Below, piece by piece: positions 26,290 to 35,881 of a DNA stretch of 48,367 bases (position 1 is its first letter; every line of letters starts with the position of its first letter). A program made the translations under genes and the position numbers. Source of the DNA: Singulisphaera sp. GP187. GTDB taxonomy: Bacteria; Planctomycetota; Planctomycetia; Gemmatales; Gemmataceae. Under the pieces are notes generated by a model. It worked only from the letters and a program-made list of their open reading frames with translations, had not been told where the DNA came from and did not search any database. Where the stretch lies: the NCBI GenBank assembly GCA_945905925.1, contig CAMDQN010000041.1, positions 1-48,367 on the forward strand. The letters run 5' to 3'.

Positions 26290-27920
26290 GCAAATTCATC
26301 CTGTCAGCGATTGTGTTCGCGCTTCTCGCCGCACACGCGATCGCGGCGGAACCGGCGCCCAAGCCAAACGTGCTCCTCATCCTCGCCGACGATCTCGGGT
26401 ACTCCGACATCGGGTGTTACGGCGGCGAAATCGCGACCCCGAACCTCGACGCGCTCGCGAAGAACGGCCTGCGGTTCCGTCAGTTCTACAACGGCACGCG
26501 CTGCTGCCCGACGCGGGCCAGTCTGCTCACCGGGCTGTACGCGCATCAGGCCGGCGTCGGCGACATGACCGGCGACGAGGGCCAACCGGGCTATCGCGGC
26601 TTCCCGCAGCCGAACACGGTTACCATCGCGGAAGTGCTGAAGACGGCTGGCTATCACACGTCGATGGTCGGCAAGTGGCACCTCGGCGGGCCGAAGCGCC
26701 CGTCCCCGGTTGCTCGCGGGTTCGACGAGTTCTATGGCATGATCGGCGGGTTCAACTCGTGCTTCCAGGAAGACCCGTCCTACACCCGCCTGCCGGCCAA
26801 CCGCAAGAAGCGAACCTACGCGAAGGACGCGTTCTACAGCACCGACGCGTTCGGCGATTACTCACTCGATTTCCTCGCGCTCGCGCGCACCGAGAAGAAG
26901 CCGTTCTTCCAGTACCTCGCGTTCAACGCTCCGCACTTCCCGCTGCACGCGAAGCCCGACGACATCAAGAAGTACGCCGACACTTACACAGCCGGCTGGG
27001 ACAAACTGCGCGAGACCCGGCACGCGAAGCAGCTCGAACTCGGGCTGTTCCCGAAGGGCACGCCGCTCAGCCCGCGGTCGCCGTTCACCACGCGGCGCGA
27101 CTTCCTGCGTTCGGGCAACAACCCGGCGTGGGACAAACTCGACGATGACCGCCGCGCCGACCTCGCCCGCCGCATGGCCATCTTCGCCGCGATGGTCGAG
27201 TGCATGGACCGCAACATCGGCCGCGTCGTCGCGGACCTGAAGAAGAACGGCGAACTCGATAACACGCTGATCCTCTTCCTGAGCGATAACGGGGCGTGTG
27301 CCGAGTGGGATCCATTCGGGTTCGACGTCAACAGCGGGCCGAAGAACGTTCTGCACACCGGCGAGGAACTTGCCGCGATGGGAGGACCGAAGACGTACCA
27401 CAGTTACGGCAGCGGGTGGGCGAACGCGGGCAACACTCCATTCCGGCTCTACAAGCACGACTGCTACGAGGGCGGTATCCGCACGCCGCTGATCGCGCAC
27501 TGGCCGAACGGCATCACAACGAAGGGCGAGTTCCGCGACCACGCCGGTCACATCATCGACGTGATGGCGACGTGCGTGGAGGTGAGCGGGGCCGCGTACC
27601 CGGCGAAGCGGGGCGACACGGCGGTCACCCCGATGGAGGGCAAGAGTCTGCTGCCAGCGTTCGCGGGGAAGGCGACCGACCGCGACCTGCTCGCGTGGGA
27701 GCACGAAGGCAACCGCGCGGTTCGCATCGGTAAGTGGAAGCTCGTCGCGACGGCAGGCAAGCCGTGGGAGCTGTACGACATCGACACCGACCCGGTGGAA
27801 CTCACCGACCTCGCCGCGAAGAACCCGGAGCGCGTGAAGGAACTCACCGCGAAGTGGGACGCCTGGGCGAAGCGGTGCAACGTGCTGAAGGAACCGGTCC
27901 CCAAGAAAGGCAAGCCATGA
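26286..27920 (+). CDS. Arylsulfatase-type sulfatase, Sec-exported (second of three coupled)
   Basis: The product is 544 residues and starts with GTG 26286, overlapping the previous stop by four bases, so translation is probably coupled. The Sec leader (FILSAIVFALLAAHAIA) is followed by NVLLILADDLGYSDIG. The formylglycine motif is C73-CPTR77, the CxPTR variant common in planctomycete arylsulfatases. GKWHLGG, FLSDNGAC and a C-terminal ELYDIDTDPVELTDLA complete the family pattern. An insert of about 80 residues in the middle (KSDDIKKY-type region to RRDFLRSG) makes it longer than its neighbours. A distinct sulfate ester from the first enzyme is likely, given the sequence divergence (inference). 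Confidence 0.93.
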   Translation: MSKFILSAIVFALLAAHAIAAEPAPKPNVLLILADDLGYSDIGCYGGEIATPNLDALAKNGLRFRQFYNGTRCCPTRASLLTGLYAHQAGVGDMTGDEGQPGYRGFPQPNTVTIAEVLKTAGYHTSMVGKWHLGGPKRPSPVARGFDEFYGMIGGFNSCFQEDPSYTRLPANRKKRTYAKDAFYSTDAFGDYSLDFLALARTEKKPFFQYLAFNAPHFPLHAKPDDIKKYADTYTAGWDKLRETRHAKQLELGLFPKGTPLSPRSPFTTRRDFLRSGNNPAWDKLDDDRRADLARRMAIFAAMVECMDRNIGRVVADLKKNGELDNTLILFLSDNGACAEWDPFGFDVNSGPKNVLHTGEELAAMGGPKTYHSYGSGWANAGNTPFRLYKHDCYEGGIRTPLIAHWPNGITTKGEFRDHAGHIIDVMATCVEVSGAAYPAKRGDTAVTPMEGKSLLPAFAGKATDRDLLAWEHEGNRAVRIGKWKLVATAGKPWELYDIDTDPVELTDLAAKNPERVKELTAKWDAWAKRCNVLKEPVPKKGKP

Positions 27921-29308
27921 CACGCGGTCTCCGGTGGCTGGTCGCGCTGGCGCTCGGGTTCGCGCACGCTCCGGGATTCGCAATCGCGGCGGACCCGCCG
28001 AAACCGAACGTCGTGCTCTTTCTCGCCGACGACCTCGGGTGGGCCGACTGCTCGCCTTACGGCGGGAAGGAAGTTCCCACGCCGAACATGGCCAGGCTCG
28101 CGGCCGACGGAGTGACGCTCACCCACGCATTCGTCGCCTCTCCGAGCTGCGCCCCGAGCCGTGCGGCTCTACTCACCGGGCTGGACCCGATGCGCAACGG
28201 GGCCATGCTCAATCACGCCAGGCCGAAGGCCAACGTGAAGAAGTGGCCAGCGTACTTCAAGGAACTCGGGTACGAAATCGTCGCCATCGGGAAGGTAGCA
28301 CACTACGCCCAGGTGACGGAGTACGGGTTCGACCACACCAGCCACTTCAAGTACCACGAGGACGAGTGTGTTGAAACTGCGGTCAAGTGGCTCGAAGCCC
28401 GCAAGCCCGGCAAGCCGCTGTGTTTGCTGGTCGGAACCAACTGGCCGCACGTCCCGTGGCCGAAGGAGACGAAGTTCGACTCTGCGAAACTGAGCCTTCC
28501 GCCGACACTCGTGGACACGAAGGAAACCCGGCAGGCCCAGGCGCGATACCTGGCCGCCGTCGCGAACGCCGACCGCGACCTCGGACTGGTGCACGATGCG
28601 GCTCGCAAGCACCTCGCCAAAGATACGCTGTTCCTGTTCACCGCGGATCATGGATCGCAGTTCCCGTTCGGCAAGTGGAACGGTTACGACGCGGGCATTC
28701 GTACACCCCTCATCGCTGCGTGGCCGGGGCGCATCAAACCAGGAACGACCTCCGGCGCGATGGTGAGCTGGATCGACCTGCTCCCGACGTGTCTGGACGC
28801 GATCGGGGCGAAGCCGCCCGAGGGACTTAGCGGGAAGTCTTTCCTCAGTGTTCTTCGCGGAGAGAAAGACGCGCACCGGGACAAGGTGTTCGTGACTCAC
28901 AGCGGCGACGGAGCCATGAACCGGTATCCGCTGCGTGCGGTTCGCACGCGCGACTGGAAATACGTCCGCAACCTCGACTCGGACGCCGAACACCACACGC
29001 ACGTGGACCTGGCAAAGGCCGGAACGGACGGACGCAACTACTGGGATTCGTGGGCCGAGAAGGCGAAGACCGATCCGGTCGCGGCAGCCGTCGTGAAACG
29101 CTACCACAAGCGCCCGGCCGAGGAGGTGTACGACCTCGCGGCCGACCCGTGGGAACTGAAGAACCTCACCGCGGATCCCAAACACGCGGAGAAGTTGAAA
29201 GCACTACGCGCCGACCTCGACACCTGGATGAAGAGCCTCGGCGACGAGGGCTTGAAAACCGAGCGTGCCCTCCCCGACCCAGCGCCCAAGAAAAAAGACA
29301 AACCCTGA
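27917..29308 (+). CDS. Sulfatase (iduronate-2-sulfatase-like), Sec-exported (third of three coupled)
   Basis: The product is 463 residues from ATG 27917, in an ATGA overlap with the previous stop. The leader (WLVALALGFAHAPGFAIA) is followed by NVVLFLADDLGWAD. The formylglycine motif C78-APSR82 is intact. FTADHGSQ is the second metal cluster. The layout SPSCAPSRAALLTGLDP, then GNWPHVPW-like KPLCLLVGTNWPHVPW, then a late RYPLRAVRTRDWKYVRN, resembles the iduronate-2-sulfatase/heparan-type branch, though this is only resemblance. The C-terminus is Lys-rich (PAPKKKDKP). It completes a three-sulfatase cassette following pair C. Confidence 0.92.
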   Translation: MTRGLRWLVALALGFAHAPGFAIAADPPKPNVVLFLADDLGWADCSPYGGKEVPTPNMARLAADGVTLTHAFVASPSCAPSRAALLTGLDPMRNGAMLNHARPKANVKKWPAYFKELGYEIVAIGKVAHYAQVTEYGFDHTSHFKYHEDECVETAVKWLEARKPGKPLCLLVGTNWPHVPWPKETKFDSAKLSLPPTLVDTKETRQAQARYLAAVANADRDLGLVHDAARKHLAKDTLFLFTADHGSQFPFGKWNGYDAGIRTPLIAAWPGRIKPGTTSGAMVSWIDLLPTCLDAIGAKPPEGLSGKSFLSVLRGEKDAHRDKVFVTHSGDGAMNRYPLRAVRTRDWKYVRNLDSDAEHHTHVDLAKAGTDGRNYWDSWAEKAKTDPVAAAVVKRYHKRPAEEVYDLAADPWELKNLTADPKHAEKLKALRADLDTWMKSLGDEGLKTERALPDPAPKKKDKP

Positions 29309-29456
29309 CCCGCCACTGCCGTTCGGTGGTTTCTACGGCGTTGTGGCCGATGGTCGAACGCGATCAGCCGGTCCAGGGTGCGCCCCGTCATCACGGTCGC
29401 CTCCGAGTTCCTCGACCGTTACCTCAAGAAGTGATCTCACCCCAGGAGCCGATCTC

Positions 29457-30647
29457 ATGCCGTTCACCCGTCGCAACGTGTTGACCTCGGCCGGCGCGTT
29501 CGCCGCCGGCGCGACTTTCATTCCCGAACCGGTCGCGGCGGCGCAGAATCCCGCGGCGGAGGTCGGCGACCGCACGTCCTCGATTCGCATCAAGAGCCTG
29601 AAGGCCACCCCGTTCGGACCGAAGGTGTACGTCAAGATCGAGACGAACCACGGGGTCACCGGCTGGGGCGAAATCGATCAGCTCGAACCGAAGGTCGCGG
29701 CGGCACTCGCGGAGTCGCTGTTCACCCTCCTCGACGGCGAAAACCCGACGCGAATCGAACACCTGTGGCAGAAACTGTACCGCGCGCACCGGGACATGCG
29801 CGGCGGGCCGTTCATGGTTCACACCATCGCCGGTATCGACATGGCGCTCTGGGACATCACCGGGAAGCTGTGGGGCGTCCCGGTGTACCGCATCCTCGGC
29901 GGGCCGACGCGCGACAAGATTCGCGTGTACCCGTCCGCAAAGGTAACCAAGCCCGGTGCCGGCCCGGCCGAGTTCGCCGCCACGCCCGCGGACGTGAAGC
30001 GTTACGTCGAGTACATCCAGGGTGAGCGGAAAAAAGTCGGCGCCGACGGCTTGGTCATCTTCGATGCGCACTGTGCCTTGCCCCCGCCGTTCCTGATCCA
30101 ACTGGCGAACGCGCTGGAACCGACCGACGTCGCGTTCATCGAAGAACCGGCCGTGCCCGGAAACATCGAAGTGTTCAAGCGTCTGAAGGCCGCGATCAAG
30201 ATTCCGCTGGCAACGGGAGAGCGCGACCGAACCCTCTGGGAGTTCGTGCCGTACCTTCAGGAACGGTGTATCGACGTGCTTCAACCCGACTGCGCCCACT
30301 GCGGCGGGATCACGCAGATGAAGAAGATCGCGACGCTCGCCGAGGCGTACCACGTGCCGCTCGCCCCGCACTGCGTCACCACCGAACTCGGCGTGTCGGC
30401 GAGCCTGCACGCGTCCGCGTCGATCCCGTTTTTCATCGTTCACGAATACTACCCGCAGATCACGCCTGTGGGGCTGGTGAAGAAGAGTTGGTCGGTGGAC
30501 AAGGACGGGTACGCGTCGCTCCCGCAGGGACCGGGGCTGGGCGTGGAGATCGACGAGGCGAAGCTCGAAGAGCTGGCCAAGAAGCCGCACAAACCCGAGT
30601 GGCCGCTACGCGGCCGACTGAAGGACGGGTCCATAGCCGACTACTGA
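29457..30647 (+). CDS. Enolase-superfamily dehydratase (mandelate racemase/galactonate dehydratase-like) with Tat leader
   Basis: The product is 396 residues from ATG 29457, with AGGAG eight bases upstream. The open frame extends upstream but without a leader. Unusually for this superfamily, it begins with a twin-arginine signal (FTRRNVLTSAGAFAAGATF), so it is probably exported already folded. The N-terminal capping domain covers about 45-165 and the barrel the remainder. Metal ligands are D203 (IFDAH), E229/E230 (FIEEP) and E255 (ATGER); H305 in APHC is the likely general base. This set fits sugar-acid dehydratases such as D-galactonate dehydratase. Exported sugar-acid dehydration next to sulfatases suggests uronic/aldonic acid processing outside the cytoplasm (inference). 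Confidence 0.88.
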   Translation: MPFTRRNVLTSAGAFAAGATFIPEPVAAAQNPAAEVGDRTSSIRIKSLKATPFGPKVYVKIETNHGVTGWGEIDQLEPKVAAALAESLFTLLDGENPTRIEHLWQKLYRAHRDMRGGPFMVHTIAGIDMALWDITGKLWGVPVYRILGGPTRDKIRVYPSAKVTKPGAGPAEFAATPADVKRYVEYIQGERKKVGADGLVIFDAHCALPPPFLIQLANALEPTDVAFIEEPAVPGNIEVFKRLKAAIKIPLATGERDRTLWEFVPYLQERCIDVLQPDCAHCGGITQMKKIATLAEAYHVPLAPHCVTTELGVSASLHASASIPFFIVHEYYPQITPVGLVKKSWSVDKDGYASLPQGPGLGVEIDEAKLEELAKKPHKPEWPLRGRLKDGSIADY

Positions 30648-30698
30648 CGCCGCGCAACCCACCGCGACCGGAAACGAACTCAACCGAGGAGCGAGACC

Positions 30699-31934
30699 AT
30701 GAGCGAACCGACCGGACCGACGCGTCGCGAAGTGCTGGGAACGGCTGCCGTCGCGGGCAGTGCCCTTCTCTCTCACGGCGCCGCGGGAGCAGCGGAAGTA
30801 CCAGCGAAGGCCGAGTTGCCCCACGTCAAGCCGGAGGACATCGGCCTCGACCCGAAGCAACTTCAGGTGGCCTACGATCTGATGGAGAAGTGGACGACCG
30901 GGAAAGACGCGCCGGTGCCGGGCGGGGCGATCCTCGTCGGGCGCAATGGGAAGGTCGTCGCCCCGCGATTCTTCGGTCATCAGGGACCGGAACCGGGCGC
31001 GGAACCGATCCGCAAGGACGCGATGTTCTACCTCGCGTCGGTCACCAAGCCGGTGATCTACATGGCCGCACTGCGTCTGGTCGAGCGCGGCAAAATCAAC
31101 CTCAGCGACCGCGTAACGCGATACATCCCGGAGTTCACCGGCGGCGGGAAGGAAGACGCGCTGGTGTTGCACCTGTTCACGCACACGTCGGGGCTGCCGG
31201 ACGAGTTGCCGAACAACGCCGAGTTGCGGAAGAAGCAATCCCCACTGAAGGCCTTCGTCGAGGGCGCGATCAAGGCTGATCTGCTGTTCAAGCCGGGCAC
31301 GCGGCACAGCTACGCGAGTTGTGGCACCATCCTCGTCGCCGAGATCATTCAGCGGCTCTCCGGGCAGTCGGTGCGCGAGTTCGTGAAGCACGAGATCATC
31401 GACCCGCTGGGGCTAAAGTCCACCGGTCTGGGTTCGCAAGGCTTCGCGGCGGAGCGGCTGGTGCGCGCGGTCGTGCCCGATTACCAGAAAGACAAGGACG
31501 CCGACTGGAACAGCACGTACTGGCGCGAGTTCGGTTCGCCGGCTGGCGGGATGTTCAGCACGCCGGAGGATGTCGCCGTCGTCTGCGCTCTGATGCTGAA
31601 TGGTGGTAAGTGGAACGGTACAAAGCTGCTGTCGCCCGCAACCGTTCGCATGATGACGAGCAGCCGGCTGGACGACATGCCGGACATGCCGGAGCCGGTG
31701 CGCCGGACTCAGCCGTGGGGTCTCGGCTGGCGGCTCAACCACGCGGGGACACCGGACAGTTGGGGCGACCTGCTGGACCGCCGCGTGTTCGGCCACACCG
31801 GGTCGGTCGGCAACGCCGTCTGGATGGACCCGCACACGAAAGGCTTCTGCATCCTGCTGTCGAACTACCTCCGGTCGCGGGCGCCGTGGCGGCTGGTCCA
31901 CCTGTCGAACGCAATCGCCGCAGCGTTCGACTGA
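30699..31934 (+). CDS. Tat-exported serine hydrolase (beta-lactamase/esterase class C-like)
   Basis: The product is 411 residues. The leader PTRREVLGTAAVAGSALLS is a twin-arginine signal. The active-site motif S114-VTK117 and the Y205-AS207 motif (SYASCG; YxN in true class C beta-lactamases, with Ser here) identify the penicillin-binding-protein-like serine hydrolase fold; HTSGLPDELP is a further family signature. The C-terminal GHTGSVGN takes the place of the KTG box as HTG. These changes point to an EstB-type esterase or peptidase rather than an antibiotic-hydrolysing enzyme. AGGAGCGAG lies upstream of ATG 30699. It follows the dehydratase after 51 bp and closes the plus-strand run; the opposite-strand PVC fusion gene converges 38 bp away. 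Confidence 0.88.
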   Translation: MSEPTGPTRREVLGTAAVAGSALLSHGAAGAAEVPAKAELPHVKPEDIGLDPKQLQVAYDLMEKWTTGKDAPVPGGAILVGRNGKVVAPRFFGHQGPEPGAEPIRKDAMFYLASVTKPVIYMAALRLVERGKINLSDRVTRYIPEFTGGGKEDALVLHLFTHTSGLPDELPNNAELRKKQSPLKAFVEGAIKADLLFKPGTRHSYASCGTILVAEIIQRLSGQSVREFVKHEIIDPLGLKSTGLGSQGFAAERLVRAVVPDYQKDKDADWNSTYWREFGSPAGGMFSTPEDVAVVCALMLNGGKWNGTKLLSPATVRMMTSSRLDDMPDMPEPVRRTQPWGLGWRLNHAGTPDSWGDLLDRRVFGHTGSVGNAVWMDPHTKGFCILLSNYLRSRAPWRLVHLSNAIAAAFD

Positions 31935-31942
31935 CGCCGGCG

Positions 31943-31970
31943 CCTCTCGCCCTAACCACCCGCTGAGAGG
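31943..31970. terminator. Weak hairpin between convergent genes
   Basis: CCTCTC (31943-31948) and GAGAGG (31965-31970) can pair around a 16-base loop in the 38-bp gap between convergent stop codons. It is a weak terminator candidate. Confidence 0.25.
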
Positions 31971-31972
31971 AC

Positions 31973-34900
31973 TCACGGCTTCGGGTCCGGGTGCTTGTCC
32001 TTCGAGTGGGCGGGCACCTTGTACCCGACTTCGAGAAACCCGAGCAGGTCGAGTACCTCCTCGCGAGTGAGGACGTTCAGCAACCCGGTCGGCATCGGAG
32101 ATACCTTCGACGGCACCTTCCGCACCACGTCCTTCACCGGAATCCGCGTCACCGAATTCGGGGTCAGCAGGTTCGCGAGGACGTGGTACTCGCTCCCCAC
32201 TTCCTTCAACACCACACCGGTGACGACGCGGTCATCGGCCAGTTCGAGCCGCTGATTGAGATACTTCTCAGGGATCTCGCTCGACGGTTCGATGATCTGT
32301 CGGAGGAGTTTGTCGCCCTTGTACCGGTCGCGCACGTCGCACAGATCAGGTCCGAGGTTCACGCCATGGCCGAACACCTGATGGCACTGCGTACACTGAG
32401 CCTTCATGAACGCTTTCAGCCCGCGTGCGGCCGTCTCCTTGTCTTGCTTCACGGTGATGTCGGCGAAGTCCTTCATCGTCCACTCGGCAACAACAGATGG
32501 TTTGCGGGCCGCGAGCAGCGCCGGCACGTCCGCGAGGTTCTTCGCGACGACCATCTCGCCTTTCATTACCACCCAGTGCCCAGGGAACGTACACACGAAG
32601 GGGTAAATGCCCGGTTCCGCGGGCGCCGTGAACCGCATCACCGCGACCTGCGATTGCCGCGTCGAGCCGACCATTGGGGTCGCGTGCAGGATCAGATTCT
32701 TCTTCTCGGGCGGGATGAAGTCGGAGTTGGCGTTGCGCGGGTCTTTCGCCATCTCGTTGGCGGCCATCCCGACTTCCGCCAGCGCGTCCGGCTTCACGAT
32801 CACGAGGTTGTGGTCGGTCGCGTCCGGGTTGGTGAACACGATCTTCACCGGTTGACCGGTCGTGACCGCGAACTGATCGACGGTAAACAGCATCCGCTCC
32901 GGGAGGCACGACACTCGCACGGCGGCGAGGTTCTTCTGCGCGTCGAACTGCGCCTGAGCCGCGGTCGGAACCGGTTCCTTGAAGTCGTCGCGGGGCGTGA
33001 GTTCCTTGAGCAACTTCGCGACACCGTACTTCGGGTTCGCTTCCCAGATCGGCTTCAGCGTGTGCGACCCAAGCGCGCACCGGACGGCGTAATCGAGGTG
33101 TTCGCCGCGCGGGTGCTTGAACACGTCCAGCAGCGCGTCGAGCGCGTCCGGCGTGCCGACGTAACTCGCGGCAATAGCCGCCTCCATTCGGACGATTCCG
33201 TTCGGGTCGTTGGCCGCTTTGCGAAGCAGCACTGTGGCGTCGGTAAGGTGCGGGTGCCAGTACCGGAGTTGCTGCGTAGCGGCGGCGCGGGCGTGGTGGT
33301 CCTCACACTTCAGCAGTTCCCGGAGTAGCAGAGCGTTCACCGCGCCGACCCAGCGGTACGCCCACACCGCCTCAATCTGGTGGTGCCGGTATCGCGGGTC
33401 GGTCGGCTTCAGCTCCGTCACCCACTTGTCGAGCGCCGCGCGGACCGCCGCCGGGTCGCGTTCGCGCAGTTCGCGCTTCGCCCAAAAGCGGTAGCGAGAT
33501 TCGGGGCGCTTCAACACGTCGAGCAGTTCGTTAACAGAATCGCCCGCGATCTTCGGCGCGTCTTGAAGCGTGTGACCCTTCGCGGTGATCCGCCAGATGC
33601 GTCCGGAGTGCCGGTCGCGCCGCTCGTCGCGGAGCGAGTATTGCATGTGCCCCTTCACCGGGTTGTACCAGTCACACACGAACAGATCGCCGCGCGGCCC
33701 GAACTGCAGATCGACCGGAATGAAACTCAGGTTGGTCGAGAACAGCAGATCGCCGACGTACTCCTCCGCGAATCCGAACGACCCCTCTTTCCACTTGTGA
33801 ATCTCGACGCGGTTCGTGGGTTTGTACCGCACCTTGATGAACCCGCCCTGGAGTTCCTTCGGGAAGGTCGGCGAATCGACGAACTGGTGCCCGCACACGC
33901 CCGAGTACGCTTGCAGCCCCTTCGGTGCCGGGTGCTGCTGCGGGTACGCAGGGTCGAGCGAGTGAAATGCCGCAGCGTAGACCGGGTGGCTCGCGACGTG
34001 TTGCCCCCAGTCGTCGAACGTCACGCCCCACGGGTTGGTGCTGGGGTAACTGCCGAAGCTGGTCAACCGGTGAGTTCGCGGGTCGAACCGGAACCACCCG
34101 CTGTTCTGCTGCCGCACTGGGCCGTACGGCGTCTCCACTTGCGAGTGGTGGAAGACCGACTCGCGGAAGATGAGTTCGCCGTCGGGGGTCCAGGTGAGGT
34201 CGTGGAGCGAGTGGTGCGAATCCTCGGTGCCGAACCCGCTCAGCACGGTCCGGCGCACGTCCGCTTTGCCGTCACCGTCGGTATCCTTGAGGAAGGTCAG
34301 GTTCGGCTGCTCGGACACGTAGACCCCGCCGTCGCCGAACTCGAACGACAACGGGATGTGCAGCTTGTCCGCGAACACCGAGCACTTGTCGGCCTTGCCG
34401 TCGTTGTCGGTGTCTTCAAGGACGATGATCTTGTCGTTCGGCTCGTGGCCAGGGTATACGTGTGGGTACGTGTTCGAGCAACTTACCCACAGCCGCCCCT
34501 TCGCGTCCCACCGCATCTGAATCGGGTTGGCGAGATCGGGGAACTGCTCTTCACCCGCGAACAGGTTGACATCGAAGCGCGGATCAACTTTGAACGCTTG
34601 ACGCTCCTTCTCCGCCGTCATCCACTCGTTCACCCCGCGAGCCTGAACCGTCTTCGGCAGCGCCGGCACGTTTAAATCATCGACCTTCGCCGGCACCGCC
34701 TTTCCCTGTGCGATTTCCCAGATGCGGCGGTCGCGGTTGGCAACCATCAGGTCGAAGTTCCGCATCGCCGGGAGGAAGTCGAGGTAGCCGTAGTCCTTGT
34801 TCCGGCCGCCGGTGTAGTAGAACGTGTTCAGCGGTCGAAATCGCCGGAAGAACTGACGGTCCTTGTCGATCACGGCTTGCCTGAGCACCGGGTCCACCGC

Positions 34901-35746
34901 CGGTGGCACTGCCCCAAACGTCCCCTTGTAGAGCGCGTCGGCGAACAGCGCGTAACCCTTCTCGTTCAGGTGGCAACCGTTGGTCGTGAGGTCGGTGGCG
35001 GGATCGCGCATCGCGTCGAGAGTCGGCGCGAACACGTCCACGAACCCGACGCCCTGTTCCTTCGCGATCTCGCGCATCGCGTCCGCGTAGAGCTTGATGC
35101 GGGCGTTGTTCAGGTCCGCGGCGGGCACTCCTTTGACGTTCTCGTTGGCGACCGGCGACACGAGCACGATCCGCGAACCGGTCTTGCCGTTGAACGCTTT
35201 CGTTTTCAGGTCGGTGAGGTACGTGGCGAGTTGTTTCTTGAACGCGGGCAACCCGGCTTCGCCCGCGAACGACTCGTTGAAGCCGAACGCGGCGAAGATC
35301 ACGTCCGCCTTTTCGTGCGTGAGGTGCTGTTCGGTATCGGCGAAGTTCGCGGGGCGCGGCTGGAGACCGATCTCGTCCGCCGACCACGCGAGCGTCCGTA
35401 CCGTGAGTGCGTGTTCGGGGAACTGCTTCTGGAGCATGGCCTCGAAGTGGCCGTACTCCTGCGCCCGCTCGAACAGCGTGTTACCGATGAACGCGATCCG
35501 GTCGCCCGCGGCAAGCTTCAGCGGCAGTGCGGTCGCGACAGCCTTCGTTGCTTTCGGTCGCGGTGCGGTCTTCTCGTAAATACCGAACTTCGCGAACTCT
35601 CCGTCCGACGGAGTCGGGTCCGCGGGCGTCTTCTTCCCTTTCGTGACTTTGTCCTGAGCGGCGGTCGTCCCGACCTCCGGGAGCGATGCGACAAGGGAAG
35701 CGCCGACGAGAGCGACCGCGACCAGTCGTGTGCGCGTGACGGGCAT
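31973..35746 (-). CDS. PVC multidomain protein: SGNH-like + dehydrogenase propeller + HEAT + cupredoxin + cytochrome c
   Basis: The product is 1,257 residues from ATG 35746; the longer frame adds 14 residues before the signal peptide (LVAVALVGASLVASL). Residues about 75-265 resemble an SGNH hydrolase, but the nucleophile block reads IGNTLF instead of GDS, while FNES and NGCHLN recall blocks III and V; it is probably non-catalytic. About 375-725 is the PVC membrane-bound-dehydrogenase propeller (WDAKGRLWVS, DTDNDGKADK). About 740-915 is HEAT-like. About 945-1070 is a cupredoxin with the full type 1 copper set H979, C1052, H1057, M1061. The C-terminal haem domain has C1118-TQ-C1121-H1122 and M1218 (SPMPTG). 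A copper and a haem centre at one end of a propeller suggest internal electron transfer. It is last in a five-gene minus-strand run and should be exported. Confidence 0.9.
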   Translation of the reverse strand: MPVTRTRLVAVALVGASLVASLPEVGTTAAQDKVTKGKKTPADPTPSDGEFAKFGIYEKTAPRPKATKAVATALPLKLAAGDRIAFIGNTLFERAQEYGHFEAMLQKQFPEHALTVRTLAWSADEIGLQPRPANFADTEQHLTHEKADVIFAAFGFNESFAGEAGLPAFKKQLATYLTDLKTKAFNGKTGSRIVLVSPVANENVKGVPAADLNNARIKLYADAMREIAKEQGVGFVDVFAPTLDAMRDPATDLTTNGCHLNEKGYALFADALYKGTFGAVPPAVDPVLRQAVIDKDRQFFRRFRPLNTFYYTGGRNKDYGYLDFLPAMRNFDLMVANRDRRIWEIAQGKAVPAKVDDLNVPALPKTVQARGVNEWMTAEKERQAFKVDPRFDVNLFAGEEQFPDLANPIQMRWDAKGRLWVSCSNTYPHVYPGHEPNDKIIVLEDTDNDGKADKCSVFADKLHIPLSFEFGDGGVYVSEQPNLTFLKDTDGDGKADVRRTVLSGFGTEDSHHSLHDLTWTPDGELIFRESVFHHSQVETPYGPVRQQNSGWFRFDPRTHRLTSFGSYPSTNPWGVTFDDWGQHVASHPVYAAAFHSLDPAYPQQHPAPKGLQAYSGVCGHQFVDSPTFPKELQGGFIKVRYKPTNRVEIHKWKEGSFGFAEEYVGDLLFSTNLSFIPVDLQFGPRGDLFVCDWYNPVKGHMQYSLRDERRDRHSGRIWRITAKGHTLQDAPKIAGDSVNELLDVLKRPESRYRFWAKRELRERDPAAVRAALDKWVTELKPTDPRYRHHQIEAVWAYRWVGAVNALLLRELLKCEDHHARAAATQQLRYWHPHLTDATVLLRKAANDPNGIVRMEAAIAASYVGTPDALDALLDVFKHPRGEHLDYAVRCALGSHTLKPIWEANPKYGVAKLLKELTPRDDFKEPVPTAAQAQFDAQKNLAAVRVSCLPERMLFTVDQFAVTTGQPVKIVFTNPDATDHNLVIVKPDALAEVGMAANEMAKDPRNANSDFIPPEKKNLILHATPMVGSTRQSQVAVMRFTAPAEPGIYPFVCTFPGHWVVMKGEMVVAKNLADVPALLAARKPSVVAEWTMKDFADITVKQDKETAARGLKAFMKAQCTQCHQVFGHGVNLGPDLCDVRDRYKGDKLLRQIIEPSSEIPEKYLNQRLELADDRVVTGVVLKEVGSEYHVLANLLTPNSVTRIPVKDVVRKVPSKVSPMPTGLLNVLTREEVLDLLGFLEVGYKVPAHSKDKHPDPKP

Positions 35747-35881
35747 GGGGCACCGTGATGTGCCGCTGGGCCGGCCGGGAGTGAACACCGGCCGCGCCCC
35801 GCGTCTGCGTTACTGAGTTGAGGGAACCAATCAATCGGCGGCGCTTGGGCGCTCATCGACCCCGGGTATACCGCCGGGCCG

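Noticed and set aside
29378-29434. Short plus-strand frame ending VASEFLDRYLKK before the dehydratase gene
   Set aside because: Too short, no start context, and no family resemblance; could be a relic but not supportable.
33800-35720. Possible active SGNH esterase in the large PVC fusion
   Set aside because: The nucleophile block reads IGNTLF without Ser, so catalysis of this type is unlikely.
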